A DNA stretch of 64,000 nucleotides from Rhodobacter sp. (GCA_020250445.1 JADCEF010000073.1:31293-95292); one strand, 5' to 3'; positions 9,811 through 19,368 are shown, counted from the stretch's first letter. Notes: generated from the letters alone by a model not told the origin. Numbers and translations: made by a program.

Positions 9811-10147
9811 CAGGGTGATGAAAGGATCGTCCACGCCGCCTGCCGGACGCGGAAATTATCCTGATCCGTCGCACAGGCGGCTTGCCGCTCCGGGCGGACC
9901 CGGACACGCACCGCGTTTCCCAGCCCGGTCAGGGCCACGGTCGCATGAGGACCGTTCCCGCACGTGCAACGAATGATAGCGCCGGACCCGGCCAGGATGA
10001 AACGCCCGCCGGGGGCGGGGCGGCGCTGGCCGGGGGCTTTGGGCCCTGGCGGACCCGTGGCACGCGCAGCGCAGGTCGCGGGCGCTGGCCCCGGCCGCAA
10101 TGCGTGGCCCGCGCGGAAGAGGTTCCTGCTTTTCAGTCAGCAGCCTT
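9811..10147 (+). repeat. Dispersed intergenic repeat with inverted ends, copy A
   Basis: The segment opens CAGGGTGATGAAA and closes TTTTCAG...CAGCAGCCT, a decayed form of the inverted ends seen in copy B (49989-50351). Internal blocks shared with copies B and C include CTCCGGGCGG, ACGC..CGCGTTTCCC, GCGCTGGCCGGGGG and TTCCTGCTTTTC. It fills most of the 491-base gap between the IS630 remnant and hom; the remainder shows no gene. No intact protein is evident, though all three copies keep one similar short reading (RADPDTHRVS / RADKETHRVS). Confidence 0.75.
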
Positions 10148-10173
10148 TGTGACTGGCGCGTTCCGGCCCCCCG

Positions 10174-11460
10174 TCACATCTCTTCGATCCGGATCGCCAC
10201 GGGTTCGCCCACCAGCACGCCGGTGGCGGCGAAGCGGCCGATCGCGTGGGCGATGTCTTGGGGGGCGGCCTTGTGGGTGACGATCAGCACCGGGGCATGG
10301 GCACCAAGATGGCCGTACTGGCGCATCCGGTCGATGGAAATGCCGGCATCGCCCAGGGCGGTGGCGATCTTGGCCAGCGCCCCCGGCCGGTCAAGCAGCG
10401 TCATGCGCAGGTAATGCGCGGCGGGGGTGGCGGCGGCGGCAGGGATCGGGGTGGCCAGCGTATGGGCGGGCTGGCCGAAGGTGGACAGGCGGCTGCCGCG
10501 CGCAATGTCGATCACATCGGCCATGACCGCGCTGGCCGTCGGCCCTTCGCCGGCACCTGCCCCGCGCAGCACGATCTGGCCCGCCGCATCGCCTTCCAGC
10601 ACCACCATGTTGGTGCCGCCCTGCAACTGGCCCAGCGGGCTGTCGGCGGGCACAAGGCAGGGCGTCATACGCTGTTCCAGCCCGCGCCCGGTGACCTGGG
10701 CCACGCCCAGAAGCTTGATCCGGAAGCCCAGATCGGCAGCGCGGCGGATATCCTCGATAGAGATTTTTCCAATCCCTTCAAGCTCTACCGCGGCGAAGCT
10801 GACCCGGGTTCCAAAGGCGATGGCGGCCAGCAGGCTGAGCTTGTGGGCCGCATCGATGCCGCCCACGTCCAGGGTGGGGTCCGCTTCCAGATACCCCAGG
10901 GCGCGGGCTTCTTCGAACACCGCATCATAGGGCAGGCCGGCAGAGTCCATCCGGGTCAGGATGTAGTTGCAGGTGCCGTTCAACACGCCCATGACGCGCC
11001 GGATACGGTTGCCCGCCAGCCCTTCGGTCAGCGCCTTGATTGCCGGGATGCCGCCCGCGACGGCGGCCTCGAAGCGGATGACATGGCCCTTGGCTTCGGC
11101 CGCTTCGGCAAGGGCCTGGCCATGATGGGCCAGCAGCGCCTTGTTGGCGCTGACCACATCCTTGCCCGCGGCGATGGCCGCTTCGGTGGCGTGTTTCGCC
11201 GCACCGTCCGCGCCGCCCATTACCTCGATGAACAGATCGACATCATCGCGGCGCGCCAGCGCCACCGGGTTGCTTTCCCAGGCAAAGGCGGACAGGTCCG
11301 CATCGCGGGACTTGCCGCGGTCGCGGGCCGAGACGGCGGCGATCTGTACCTGCCGCCCCGCGCGGGCCGCGATCAGGTCTGCGTGGCGCTGCACGATCTT
11401 GACCACGCCGATGCCGACCGTGCCAAGACCGGCGAGACCAAGGCGCAGGGGGGCGGGCAT
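10174..11460 (-). CDS. hom: Homoserine dehydrogenase
   Basis: NAD(P)-dependent reduction of aspartate semialdehyde to homoserine for threonine, methionine and isoleucine synthesis. At 428 residues it is the usual bacterial form: N-terminal Rossmann domain (GLAGLGTVGIGVV), catalytic region with GVLNGTCNYIL and the lysine-containing ADPTLDVGGIDAAHKL, and a C-terminal ACT domain (LRMTLLDRPGALAKIATAL) that normally mediates feedback control by threonine. The frame opens further upstream, but ATG at 11460 (MPAPLRLGLAGLG) matches the family and has GGAG upstream. It is monocistronic as far as visible, with the lipoprotein gene 69 bases upstream on the same strand. Confidence 0.95.
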   Translation of the reverse strand: MPAPLRLGLAGLGTVGIGVVKIVQRHADLIAARAGRQVQIAAVSARDRGKSRDADLSAFAWESNPVALARRDDVDLFIEVMGGADGAAKHATEAAIAAGKDVVSANKALLAHHGQALAEAAEAKGHVIRFEAAVAGGIPAIKALTEGLAGNRIRRVMGVLNGTCNYILTRMDSAGLPYDAVFEEARALGYLEADPTLDVGGIDAAHKLSLLAAIAFGTRVSFAAVELEGIGKISIEDIRRAADLGFRIKLLGVAQVTGRGLEQRMTPCLVPADSPLGQLQGGTNMVVLEGDAAGQIVLRGAGAGEGPTASAVMADVIDIARGSRLSTFGQPAHTLATPIPAAAATPAAHYLRMTLLDRPGALAKIATALGDAGISIDRMRQYGHLGAHAPVLIVTHKAAPQDIAHAIGRFAATGVLVGEPVAIRIEEM

Positions 11461-11529
11461 GGGCAACACTCCAGGGGTGGCTTTCGCCGCCCTGTTAGCG
11501 GGTTGCGTCCGGGCTTGCAACAAAGCGGA

Positions 11530-11826
11530 TCACGGGGTGCAGGCGGTGATGGCCGCGTCCAGCCGTGCCCGCGTTTCGGGATCGGTCGCGGAGGCGGGCA
11601 GGGCGGCGGCGCGGGCCTGCAGCACCGCCGCGCGCGACCTGAGGGCGGCGGCATCGGTTTCGGTCAGGGACGGCGGATTGCCAGCGGCCACAACCTCGTC
11701 CAGCGGCCTGATCGGCGGAAAGCTGCCGGGACCAGGAGGCTGGCGGGCGGATTCGAAATCGGGCGGCGGGGTGCAGGCCGCCAACAGCAGGGCGACCGGA
11801 ACAAGAAGGCGGTCCAACAGCGTCAT
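11530..11826 (-). CDS. Small putative lipoprotein
   Basis: A 98-residue protein from ATG at 11826 (MTLLDRLLVPVALLLAAC) with a signal peptide and lipobox LLAAC, so lipidation at about Cys18 is predicted. The mature part is Pro-rich, then helical and Ala-rich (AAALRSRAAVLQARAAAL) and ends ITACTP. Small lipoproteins occur beside hom in related Rhodobacterales by my recollection, but function is unknown. An in-frame ATG further upstream would add ten residues before the signal peptide and is less likely. Confidence 0.7.
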   Translation of the reverse strand: MTLLDRLLVPVALLLAACTPPPDFESARQPPGPGSFPPIRPLDEVVAAGNPPSLTETDAAALRSRAAVLQARAAALPASATDPETRARLDAAITACTP

Positions 11827-12263
11827 GCGCCATCCATAGAGGCGCAGACGCAAGGGGGCAAGTGCACTGCGGGGTGTGTCACCGGGCCCCGGCGCAGGGG
11901 ATGATCGCGATCACTGCCCGGCCCCGGTTGTCACCCGCAGGCAGGGTTTCAGGGCATCCGGCTGCTGCCGGTTTCCGATCAGCAAGACGGCAGCGCCATC
12001 CGCTGCGGCTGACCGGCAGCCAAGCAGCCTCTGGCTGGGCTGATCGGTGGGGCAATCACCCCCGCGGTCAGGGGCGGAGGCACCGCCAGAACGGTGAAGA
12101 CCGGCCGTTGCGGGCACGGGCCGGGCTGCCTGCGCAGGCGCAGCGGCCCGGCAGATTGCGGCGCTTGCGGTCCAGAAATCCCTGCATCAATCCCGGAAAA
12201 GGACGCGTATGCTGGGCGCAGACACAGCGCATCAGGCCCTGATGCCCCCGCCGGAGGACCCGC
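11827..12263. other. Intergenic, no gene identified
   Basis: About 440 bases between the lipoprotein gene and gdh. Short frames on both strands have no recognisable motifs. A CCGGAGGA ribosome site for the dehydrogenase lies at its right end. I see no RNA gene or repeat I can name. Confidence 0.4.
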
Positions 12264-13694
12264 ATGACACCCGCTGCCGAACCAAGCTTTCGCGACTCTG
12301 TCGATCTGATGTTCAACCGCGCCGTCGCGCTGATGGATTTGGGACCGGGGCTGGAGCAGAAGATCCGCGTCTGCAATTCCACCTACACGGTGCGCTTCGG
12401 CGTGCGGCTGCGCGGCAAGATCGAAACCTTCACCGGCTACCGGTCGGTGCATTCCGAACATATGGAACCGGTCAAGGGCGGCATCCGCTTTGCCCCGTCG
12501 GTGAACCAGGACGAGGTCGAGGCGCTGGCCGCACTGATGACCTATAAATGCGCGCTGGTGGAAACGCCCTTTGGCGGATCGAAGGGCGGTCTGTGCATTG
12601 ACCCGCGTGCCTGGGAGCCGCACGAGCTGGAACAGATCACCCGGCGCTTTGCCTATGAGCTGATCAAGCGCGACCTGATCAACCCGGCCCAGAACGTGCC
12701 TGCCCCCGACATGGGCACGGGCGAACGTGAAATGGCCTGGATCGCCGACCAATATGCGCGCATGAACACCACCGACATCAACGCCAAAGCCTGCGTCACC
12801 GGCAAGCCGCTGAATGCGGGCGGCATTCAGGGCCGCATCGAGGCGACCGGGCGGGGGGTGCAATATGCGCTGCGCGAGTTCTTCCGCCACCCCGAGGATT
12901 CCGCGCAGGCCGGGCTTTCGGGCGGGCTGGAAGGCAAACGCGTGATCGTGCAGGGCCTTGGCAACGTGGGGTACCATGTGGCGAAGTTCCTGAGCGAGGA
13001 GGATGGGGCCGTCATCACCGGCATCATCGAGCGCGACGGCGCGGTGCACAGCGATCTTGGGCTGGATGTGGACCGGGTCCGGCAGTGGATGGACGCGCAT
13101 GGCACGATCAGGGGCTATCCCGGGGCTTTCTTCCTGGCGAACGGGGCCAGCCTGCTGGAGGCGGACTGCGACATCCTGATCCCGGCAGCGATGGAGGGGG
13201 TCATCCACCTGGGCAATGCCGCCGCCATCCGCGCGCCGCTGATCATCGAGGCGGCCAATGGCCCCGTCACCTTCGGCGCGGATGAGATTCTGCGCCACAG
13301 GGGCAAGGTCATCATTCCAGACCTGTATGCCAATGCGGGCGGGGTGACGGCAAGTTACTTCGAATGGGTCAAGAACCTGTCGCATATCCGCTTTGGCCGC
13401 CTGCAGCGCCGCGCCGAAGAGGCGCGCCACCAGCTGCTGGTGAACGAACTGGAACGGCTGTCGGCCGATAAGGGCCTGGGCTGGACGCTGTCGCCCGGCT
13501 TCAAGGACAGCTATCTGCGCGGCGCGGGAGAGCTGGATCTGGTGCGATCCGGTCTGGATGACACGATGCGCGCGGCCTATCAGGCGATTCGCGAGCTTTG
13601 GCACGGGCGCGACGATGTGCACGATCTGCGGGTTGCGGCCTATGTCGTCTCCATCGGCCGGGTGGCGGCGACGTATGTCTCCAAGGGGCTGTAA
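12264..13694 (+). CDS. gdhA: Glu/Leu/Phe/Val-type (glutamate) dehydrogenase
   Basis: Oxidative deamination of glutamate to 2-oxoglutarate (or the reverse). The 476-residue protein has the family substrate-binding motifs MEPVKGGIRFAPSV (about 70-83) and ALVETPFGGSKGGL (about 97-110), then a Rossmann domain with VIVQGLGNVGYHVA (about 230) and the late motif IPDLYANAGGVTASYFEW. The length suits a hexameric glutamate dehydrogenase. ATG at 12264 follows CCGGAGGACCCGC. NAD versus NADP preference cannot be decided by eye. A short hairpin (CTGTC...GACAG) follows the stop near 13707-13724 and may be a weak terminator. Confidence 0.9.
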   Translation: MTPAAEPSFRDSVDLMFNRAVALMDLGPGLEQKIRVCNSTYTVRFGVRLRGKIETFTGYRSVHSEHMEPVKGGIRFAPSVNQDEVEALAALMTYKCALVETPFGGSKGGLCIDPRAWEPHELEQITRRFAYELIKRDLINPAQNVPAPDMGTGEREMAWIADQYARMNTTDINAKACVTGKPLNAGGIQGRIEATGRGVQYALREFFRHPEDSAQAGLSGGLEGKRVIVQGLGNVGYHVAKFLSEEDGAVITGIIERDGAVHSDLGLDVDRVRQWMDAHGTIRGYPGAFFLANGASLLEADCDILIPAAMEGVIHLGNAAAIRAPLIIEAANGPVTFGADEILRHRGKVIIPDLYANAGGVTASYFEWVKNLSHIRFGRLQRRAEEARHQLLVNELERLSADKGLGWTLSPGFKDSYLRGAGELDLVRSGLDDTMRAAYQAIRELWHGRDDVHDLRVAAYVVSIGRVAATYVSKGL

Positions 13695-13771
13695 GGCTGG
13701 CGGCTGCTGTCGGTTTTTGACAGCAGGCCTGCGGTAACGGTGGCCCGTCAACCGGGGAGGCGCGTTGAACC

Positions 13772-14203
13772 ATGTCAAACTGGATCACGGTTGCATCGGC
13801 GGATCATGCGGCAGTCGGGCTGGCGCAGGGCTTCATTCAGGTCAGCCACGGCAAATCCGCGCCGCTGCGGCGCATCAGGCCGGGGGATGTCGTGGCCATT
13901 TATTCGCCCGTGCAGGTTTACGGCAGCCGGGACGGGCTGCAATCCTTCACCGCGCTGGGCCGGGTGCAGCCGGGAGAGCCCTATCAGGGCCGGATGGACG
14001 GCGGCTTTTCCCCGTTCCGCCGCGATGTGGCCTGGTGGCCGGCCCGGCCTGTGCGCATCGGTCTGCTGCGTGAGCGGTTGTCCTTCACCGCCGGAAAGAC
14101 GAACTGGGGTGCGCCGTTGCGTTTTGGTCTGTTGCGGGTCGAGGATGCCGATATGGCCATCATCGCCGCCGCCATGGACTGTGCCGCGCCCTTCGGTGCG
14201 TGA
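13772..14203 (+). CDS. EVE (PUA-like) domain protein, UPF0310 type
   Basis: A 143-residue single-domain protein with the EVE fold features: N-terminal WITVASADHAAVGLAQGFIQVSHGK, RIRPGDVVAIYSP, and later FRRDVAWWPARPVRI and SFTAGKTNWGAPLRFGLLRV. EVE domains belong to the PUA/YTH superfamily and are thought to read modified bases in DNA or RNA; family members often serve in stress or defence contexts. Here it stands alone between gdhA and soxB with no partner nuclease. Function remains inferred from fold only. Confidence 0.8.
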   Translation: MSNWITVASADHAAVGLAQGFIQVSHGKSAPLRRIRPGDVVAIYSPVQVYGSRDGLQSFTALGRVQPGEPYQGRMDGGFSPFRRDVAWWPARPVRIGLLRERLSFTAGKTNWGAPLRFGLLRVEDADMAIIAAAMDCAAPFGA

Positions 14204-14326
14204 CGCCCTGTGCTTTGCGTCTGCGACACCTTGTGTCGCAGGGGGCAAAGCCGCCCCAATGCAAACCGGTCATTGCACATCGCCGGGGATCGCGCTTCAC
14301 TGCGGCGCGGCAGAAGAGGCGGATCG

Positions 14327-15577
14327 ATGCGATATTCCGGGCTGAAGGTCATCACCGAAGGCTTGTTCGGCAACACAGGGTGGCGGCCCGCCTGGCGCGA
14401 TCCGGCACCGAAGCCTGAGTATGACGTGATCATCATCGGTGGCGGCGGGCATGGCCTGTCGACGGCCTATTACCTGGCGAAGAACCACGGGCTGACCAAT
14501 ATCGCGGTGCTGGAAAAGGGCTGGATCGGGTCCGGGAACATCGGGCGCAACACCACAATCGTCCGCGCCAACTACTTTCTGCCGGGCAACAGCGAATTCT
14601 ACAGCCATTCCCTGAAGCTGTGGGAAGGGCTGGAGGCCGACCTGAACTACAACGTCATGCATTCGCAGCGCGGGCTGATCAACCTGTTCCATTCCGATGG
14701 CCAGCGCGATGCCTTTGCGCGGCGCGGCAATGCGATGATCAACCAGGGCGATGACGCGATCCTGCTGGACCGCGAGGGGGTGCGCGAACATCTGCCCTAC
14801 CTCGATTTCGAACAGACGCGCTTTCCGATCTATGGCGGCCTTTTGCATCCGCGCGGCGGCTCGGCCCGGCATGATGCCGTGGCCTGGGGCTATGCGCGCG
14901 GGGCCGACCGGCGCGGGGTCGATCTGATCCAGAACTGCGAAGTGACCGGAATCGACATTGAAGACGGTGCCGTGCGCGGGGTGCAGACCACGCGGGGCGC
15001 GATCCGCGCGCGCAAGGTGGGCATCATCGTGGCGGGCCGGTCGGGGCAGGTGGCGGCAATGGCAGGCATGCGCCTGCCGGTGGAAAGCCACATCCTGCAG
15101 GCCTTCGTGACCGAGGGGCTGAAGCCCGTCATCAACCATGTCGTCAGCTTCGGCATGGGGCATTTCTACATCAGCCAGTCCGACAAGGGCGGGCTGGTCT
15201 TTGGCGGTGATCTGGATTTCTACGCCAGCTACGCCAGCCGGGGAAACCTGCCGATGGTGGAACATGTGATGGAGGCAGGCATGACGCTGATGCCGATGAT
15301 CGGGCGGGCAAAGGTGCTGCGGTCCTGGGGCGGGATCATGGACATGACGCCGGACGGATCGCCCATCATCGACCGCACCCATATCGACGGGCTGTTCATC
15401 GACTGCGGCTGGAACTACGGCGGGTTCAAGGCGGTGCCGGCCTCGGGCTGGTGCATGGCGCATCTGATGGCCACCGGCCAGCCGCACGAGGTTGCTCGCC
15501 GCTTCCGCCTTGACCGCTTTGCCACCGGGCATCTTCTGGACGAAGAAGGCACCGGCAGCCAGCACAACCTGCATTGA
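14327..15577 (+). CDS. soxB: Sarcosine oxidase, beta subunit
   Basis: FAD/FMN subunit of heterotetrameric sarcosine oxidase, which oxidatively demethylates sarcosine to glycine, transferring the methyl group to tetrahydrofolate. The 416 residues match the usual size. The FAD motif YDVIIIGGGGHGLSTAYYLAKN sits at 32-53. The segment LLHPRGGSARHDAVAWGYA (172-190) contains the histidines of the region where the family binds FMN covalently. The C-terminal GLFIDCGWNYGGFKAVPASG is characteristic. The frame is open upstream, but ATG at 14327 (MRYSGLKVITEGL) fits the family and follows AGAAGAGG. First gene of soxBDAG. Confidence 0.95.
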   Translation: MRYSGLKVITEGLFGNTGWRPAWRDPAPKPEYDVIIIGGGGHGLSTAYYLAKNHGLTNIAVLEKGWIGSGNIGRNTTIVRANYFLPGNSEFYSHSLKLWEGLEADLNYNVMHSQRGLINLFHSDGQRDAFARRGNAMINQGDDAILLDREGVREHLPYLDFEQTRFPIYGGLLHPRGGSARHDAVAWGYARGADRRGVDLIQNCEVTGIDIEDGAVRGVQTTRGAIRARKVGIIVAGRSGQVAAMAGMRLPVESHILQAFVTEGLKPVINHVVSFGMGHFYISQSDKGGLVFGGDLDFYASYASRGNLPMVEHVMEAGMTLMPMIGRAKVLRSWGGIMDMTPDGSPIIDRTHIDGLFIDCGWNYGGFKAVPASGWCMAHLMATGQPHEVARRFRLDRFATGHLLDEEGTGSQHNLH

Positions 15578-15589
15578 AGGCCGACGGAA

Positions 15590-15886
15590 ATGCGCATCCC
15601 CTGCCCCCTGTGCGGCCCCCGCGACCGGCGCGAGTTCTACTACTACGGCGCGGAAGATTACCTGCGCCGCCCCGCCCCCGATGCCCCGCCCCAGGCCTGG
15701 GACGATTACCTGCATCTGCGCGACAACCCGGCGGGGGTCACCAGGGACCTTTGGTATCACGAAACCGGCTGCACCGCCTGGCTTCTGGTCACGCGCAACA
15801 CAGTCACACACGAGATCCTTGAGGTCGCGCTGGTGGCCGGGCGCAGCGTGCCCAAACCCGCCCGCGGGCGGAGGGCCGCGCCATGA
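15590..15886 (+). CDS. soxD: Sarcosine oxidase, delta subunit
   Basis: Small zinc-binding subunit, 98 residues. CPLCGPR near the N-terminus supplies the metal-binding cysteines. The block REFYYYGAEDYLRRP, then DNPAGVTRDLWYHETGCTAWLLVTRNT, is characteristic of the family. It starts 12 bases after soxB and overlaps soxA by 4 bases (ATGA), so stoichiometric translation is likely. Confidence 0.95.
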   Translation: MRIPCPLCGPRDRREFYYYGAEDYLRRPAPDAPPQAWDDYLHLRDNPAGVTRDLWYHETGCTAWLLVTRNTVTHEILEVALVAGRSVPKPARGRRAAP

Positions 15887-18801
15887 GGGTTGCGGGCAAG
15901 GGTCTGGTCGACCGCAGCACGACGGTCAGCTTTCGCTTTGACGGGCAATCCCTTGCCGGGCACCCCGGCGACACGCTGGCCTCTGCCCTGCTGGCCAATG
16001 GCGTGAAACTGGTGGGGCGCAGCTTCAAATACCACCGCCCGCGCGGCGTGCTGACCGCCGGGTCGGAAGAGCCGAATGCGCTGGTCGAGGTTTTGGAGGG
16101 CAATCAGCAAACCCCGAACGTCCGCGCCACGGTGCAGGAGATTTACGAAGGGCTAAGCGCGCAAAGCCAGAACCGCTGGCCGTCGCTGCGCCACGACCTG
16201 TTGTCGGTGAACGATCTGGCCGCCCCCTTTCTGAGTGCCGGCTTTTACTACAAGACCTTCATGTGGCCGCGCGCCTTCTGGGAAAAGCTGTATGAACCGG
16301 CAATTCGCCGCGCCGCCGGGCTGGGCCGGCTGTCGGGCCGTCACGACGGGGCGGTCTATGAAAAAGCCTGGGCGCATTGCGATCTGCTGGTGATCGGGTC
16401 CGGCCCCACCGGGCTGATGGCGGCGCTGACCGCCGCGCGGGCCGGGGCCGATGTGATCCTGGCCGATGAAGACGCCCGCATGGGCGGCCGCCTGCTGGCC
16501 GAGACGGGGCAGGTCGGCGGGCAGTCCGGGCCGGACTGGGTGGCGGGCGTGCTGGCGGAACTGGCCGCCCTGCCGAATGTGCGGCTGATGACCCGGACCA
16601 CGGTGACGGGGGCCTATGATGACGGCACCTTCGGCGCGCTCGAACGGGTGGGCCTGCACCTTGCGCCGCAGGCCGATCTGCCGCGCGAATGCTTCTGGCG
16701 GATCGTGGCGCGGCGGACCGTGCTGGCGGCGGGCGCGCTGGAACGCCCTGTTGCGTTTCGCAACAACGACCGGCCCGGCATCATGCTGGCCAGTGCGATC
16801 CGCACCTACCTCAACCGCTATGGTGTGGCGGCGGGGCAGTGCGTGACACTGTTTGCCAACAGCGATGCCGCCCGCCAGACCGCGCGCGATCTGCATGCGG
16901 CCGGCATCCGCGTGGCCGGGGTGATCGACCCGCGCCCGGATGCCGCGGAAGCGGAAGAGTTTCCGGTCTATGCCGGGGCCGAGGTGATCGACACGGCGGG
17001 CCGTCTTGCGCTGTCGGAAATCACCATCCGCCACAAGGGCAGCGTGACCCGGATCGAGACCGACCTTCTGGGCCTGTCGGGGGGGTGGAACCCGACACTG
17101 CATCTGACCTGCCACATGAATGGCCGCCCGATCTGGTCGCCCGAGATTGCCGCCTTTGTTCCCGCGCCCAACGCCGTGCCGGGGCTGATCCCTGCAGGCA
17201 GCGCGGCGGGCGTGTTTTCCACCGCGCGCTGTCTGGCCGATGGCGTGGCGGCGGCGCGCCGCGCGCTGGCCGAGATCGGGCAACGCGCCCCCGATGTGCC
17301 GGTCCCCGAGGCCGAGGACGGCACCTATGAGTTGCAGCCCCTCTGGGCGGTGCCGGGCAAGGGGCGGGCCTGGCTGGATTTCGCCAATGACGTGACGGTC
17401 AAGGACGTCCGTCTTTCGGCGCAGGAAAACTTCCGCTCGGTCGAGCATATGAAGCGCTATACCACGCAAGGAATGGCGCCTGATCAGGGCAAGAATTCCA
17501 ATGTGGCGGCGCTGGCGGTTCTGGCGGATGCCACGGGGCGGGGCATTCCCGAAACCGGCACCACCACCTTCCGCCCGCCGTTCAGCCCGGTGTCGATCGC
17601 CGCCATGGGCGCGGGCGGACGGGCGACGGGCTTTGCGCCGCAACGCTTCCTGACCAGCGATCAGGCCAGCCGCGACCGGGGTGCCCCGATGATCGAGGCG
17701 GGGCTGTGGTACCGGCCCAGCTACTTCCCCCGTCCCGGCGAAACCACCTGGCGCGAGGCCTGCGACCGCGAGGTGACGATGGTGCGCACCTCTGTCGGGG
17801 TGACCGATGTCTCCACCCTGGGCAAGATCGACATCCAGGGTGCGGATGCGGCGCGCTTTCTGGACCTGGTTTATACCAACACCTTCTCGACCCTGCCGCT
17901 GGGCCGGGTGCGCTACGGGCTGATGCTGCGCGAAGACGGCATGGTGCTGGATGACGGCACCACGGCGCGGCTGGGCGAGCATCATTTCCTGATGACAACC
18001 ACCACAGCCGCCGCAGGCCAGGTGATGCGGCATCTGGATTTCGTGCAGCAGGCGTTTTGCGCCGCATGGGATGTGCGGACGGTTTCCGTGACCGAAACCT
18101 GGGCACAGTTCGCCGTGGCCGGCCCGCTGGCGCGCCGGCTGCTGTCCGGTTTTCTGGAAACGCCCGCCGGTCTGCCCTTCATGGGCTGCGCGGCGGTGCG
18201 TCTGGGCGGGGTGGCGGCGCGGCTGTTCCGCATCTCTTTCTCGGGCGAGGAAGGATACGAGATTGCCGTGCCTGCCCGCTATGGCGAGGCGCTGTTTCGC
18301 GATCTTGTGGCGCGGGCCGAGACGCTTGGGGGCGGTGCCTATGGGATGGAGGCGCTGAATGTGCTGCGCATCGAAAAGGGCTTTATCACCCATGCCGAGA
18401 TTCACGGGCGGGTGACGGCCTTTGACATCGGCCTGGACAGGATGGTCAGCCCCGCAAAGGACTGCATCGGCAAGGCTGCCTCGCGCCGCCCCGGCCTGAC
18501 GGGGCCGGAGCGCGAGCAGCTGGTGGGCCTGCGGTCGAAATCCGGGGCGGCGATCAGTGCCGGGGCGCATCTGTTCACGCCGGGCGATACGGTCGGGCGG
18601 GCAACCGATCAGGGCTATGTCACTTCGGTGGGCTTTTCGCCCACGCTGGGGGCCTGGCTGGCGCTTGGGTTCCTGAAGAACGGGCGCGCCCGGATCGGCG
18701 AGACCGTGCGGCTGGTCGATCATCTGCGCGGCATCGATGTGCTGTGCGAGGTGGCCGATCCGGTGTTCCACGACAGGGAAGGGGTGAAGCTGCGTGCCTG
18801 A
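15883..18801 (+). CDS. soxA: Sarcosine oxidase, alpha subunit
   Basis: Large catalytic subunit, 972 residues. The N-terminal ferredoxin-like domain includes GVKLVGRSFKYHRPRGVLTAGSEEPNALVEV; next comes an NAD-binding Rossmann domain (VIGSGPTGLMAALTAARAGADV, about 165-186). The C-terminal half (about 610 onward) is a GcvT-like folate-binding domain with GVTDVSTLGKIDIQGADAARFLDLVYTNTFS. The subunit holds the tunnel to the folate site where the released methylene group forms 5,10-methylene-tetrahydrofolate. It overlaps soxD and soxG by 4 and 8 bases. A very long antisense frame here is a codon-bias shadow. Confidence 0.96.
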   Translation: MRVAGKGLVDRSTTVSFRFDGQSLAGHPGDTLASALLANGVKLVGRSFKYHRPRGVLTAGSEEPNALVEVLEGNQQTPNVRATVQEIYEGLSAQSQNRWPSLRHDLLSVNDLAAPFLSAGFYYKTFMWPRAFWEKLYEPAIRRAAGLGRLSGRHDGAVYEKAWAHCDLLVIGSGPTGLMAALTAARAGADVILADEDARMGGRLLAETGQVGGQSGPDWVAGVLAELAALPNVRLMTRTTVTGAYDDGTFGALERVGLHLAPQADLPRECFWRIVARRTVLAAGALERPVAFRNNDRPGIMLASAIRTYLNRYGVAAGQCVTLFANSDAARQTARDLHAAGIRVAGVIDPRPDAAEAEEFPVYAGAEVIDTAGRLALSEITIRHKGSVTRIETDLLGLSGGWNPTLHLTCHMNGRPIWSPEIAAFVPAPNAVPGLIPAGSAAGVFSTARCLADGVAAARRALAEIGQRAPDVPVPEAEDGTYELQPLWAVPGKGRAWLDFANDVTVKDVRLSAQENFRSVEHMKRYTTQGMAPDQGKNSNVAALAVLADATGRGIPETGTTTFRPPFSPVSIAAMGAGGRATGFAPQRFLTSDQASRDRGAPMIEAGLWYRPSYFPRPGETTWREACDREVTMVRTSVGVTDVSTLGKIDIQGADAARFLDLVYTNTFSTLPLGRVRYGLMLREDGMVLDDGTTARLGEHHFLMTTTTAAAGQVMRHLDFVQQAFCAAWDVRTVSVTETWAQFAVAGPLARRLLSGFLETPAGLPFMGCAAVRLGGVAARLFRISFSGEEGYEIAVPARYGEALFRDLVARAETLGGGAYGMEALNVLRIEKGFITHAEIHGRVTAFDIGLDRMVSPAKDCIGKAASRRPGLTGPEREQLVGLRSKSGAAISAGAHLFTPGDTVGRATDQGYVTSVGFSPTLGAWLALGFLKNGRARIGETVRLVDHLRGIDVLCEVADPVFHDREGVKLRA

Positions 18802-19342
18802 TCTGATCGCAAAACCGCCGCTGGCCGGGCGTGCGGCCCTGACGCTGGCCGGGGTCACCCTGGCCATGGCCGATCCGGGGCAAATCACCTCGGTCGCGCC
18901 CTTCAAGGGGCAGGACAAGGCGCTGGGCAAGGCGCTCAAGGCGCTGGGCCTGAGCTTTCCCGCGCCGAACCACGTCATGAGCAATGGGGATGTCCGGCTG
19001 GTCTGGACCGGGCGCGATCAGGCCTTTCTGATCGGGGCGGAACCCCGGGGGCTTGCCGGGCTTGCAGCACTTACGGATCAGTCCGACGGCTGGGCGGCGC
19101 TGCGGCTGGACGGGCCGGGGGCCGGGGATGTTCTGGCGCGCCTGTATCCGCTGGACCTGCGCGCGGCGGCCTTTCCGGTTGGCCGGGTTGCGCGCGCCCC
19201 CTTCAACCACATGTCCAGCATCCTGATGCGCCCCGGCCCGCATAGCTTCGAGATCCTCGTCTTCCGCTCAATGGCGCGCACGGCCTGGCACGAGGCCGAG
19301 GCCGCGATGCGTGCCCTGGCCGCCCGCGCGGCGCTGGGCTGA
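18794..19342 (+). CDS. soxG: Sarcosine oxidase, gamma subunit
   Basis: The 182-residue GcvT-like gamma subunit completes soxBDAG. Features are the PGQITSVAPFKGQ start region, LVWTGRDQAFLIG, TDQSDGWAALRLDGPGAGDVLARL and the C-terminal FEILVFRSMARTAWHEAEAAM. It starts at GTG 18794 inside the soxA end. The glyA/purU/folD genes that often accompany this operon are not in this window, so one-carbon processing must be encoded elsewhere. Confidence 0.92.
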   Translation: MPDLIAKPPLAGRAALTLAGVTLAMADPGQITSVAPFKGQDKALGKALKALGLSFPAPNHVMSNGDVRLVWTGRDQAFLIGAEPRGLAGLAALTDQSDGWAALRLDGPGAGDVLARLYPLDLRAAAFPVGRVARAPFNHMSSILMRPGPHSFEILVFRSMARTAWHEAEAAMRALAARAALG

Positions 19343-19368
19343 GGCGGGCGGGGCCGCCCCCGTCCTGC

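Noticed and set aside
12264..13778. A long minus-strand frame opposite the Glu/Leu-type dehydrogenase
   Set aside because: The plus-strand gene has all family motifs; the antisense translation does not resemble a protein.
16153..18984. A 943-codon minus-strand frame opposite soxA
   Set aside because: It is antisense to a clear sarcosine oxidase subunit; its translation is His/Arg/Gly-rich without motifs, the usual shadow in GC-rich DNA.
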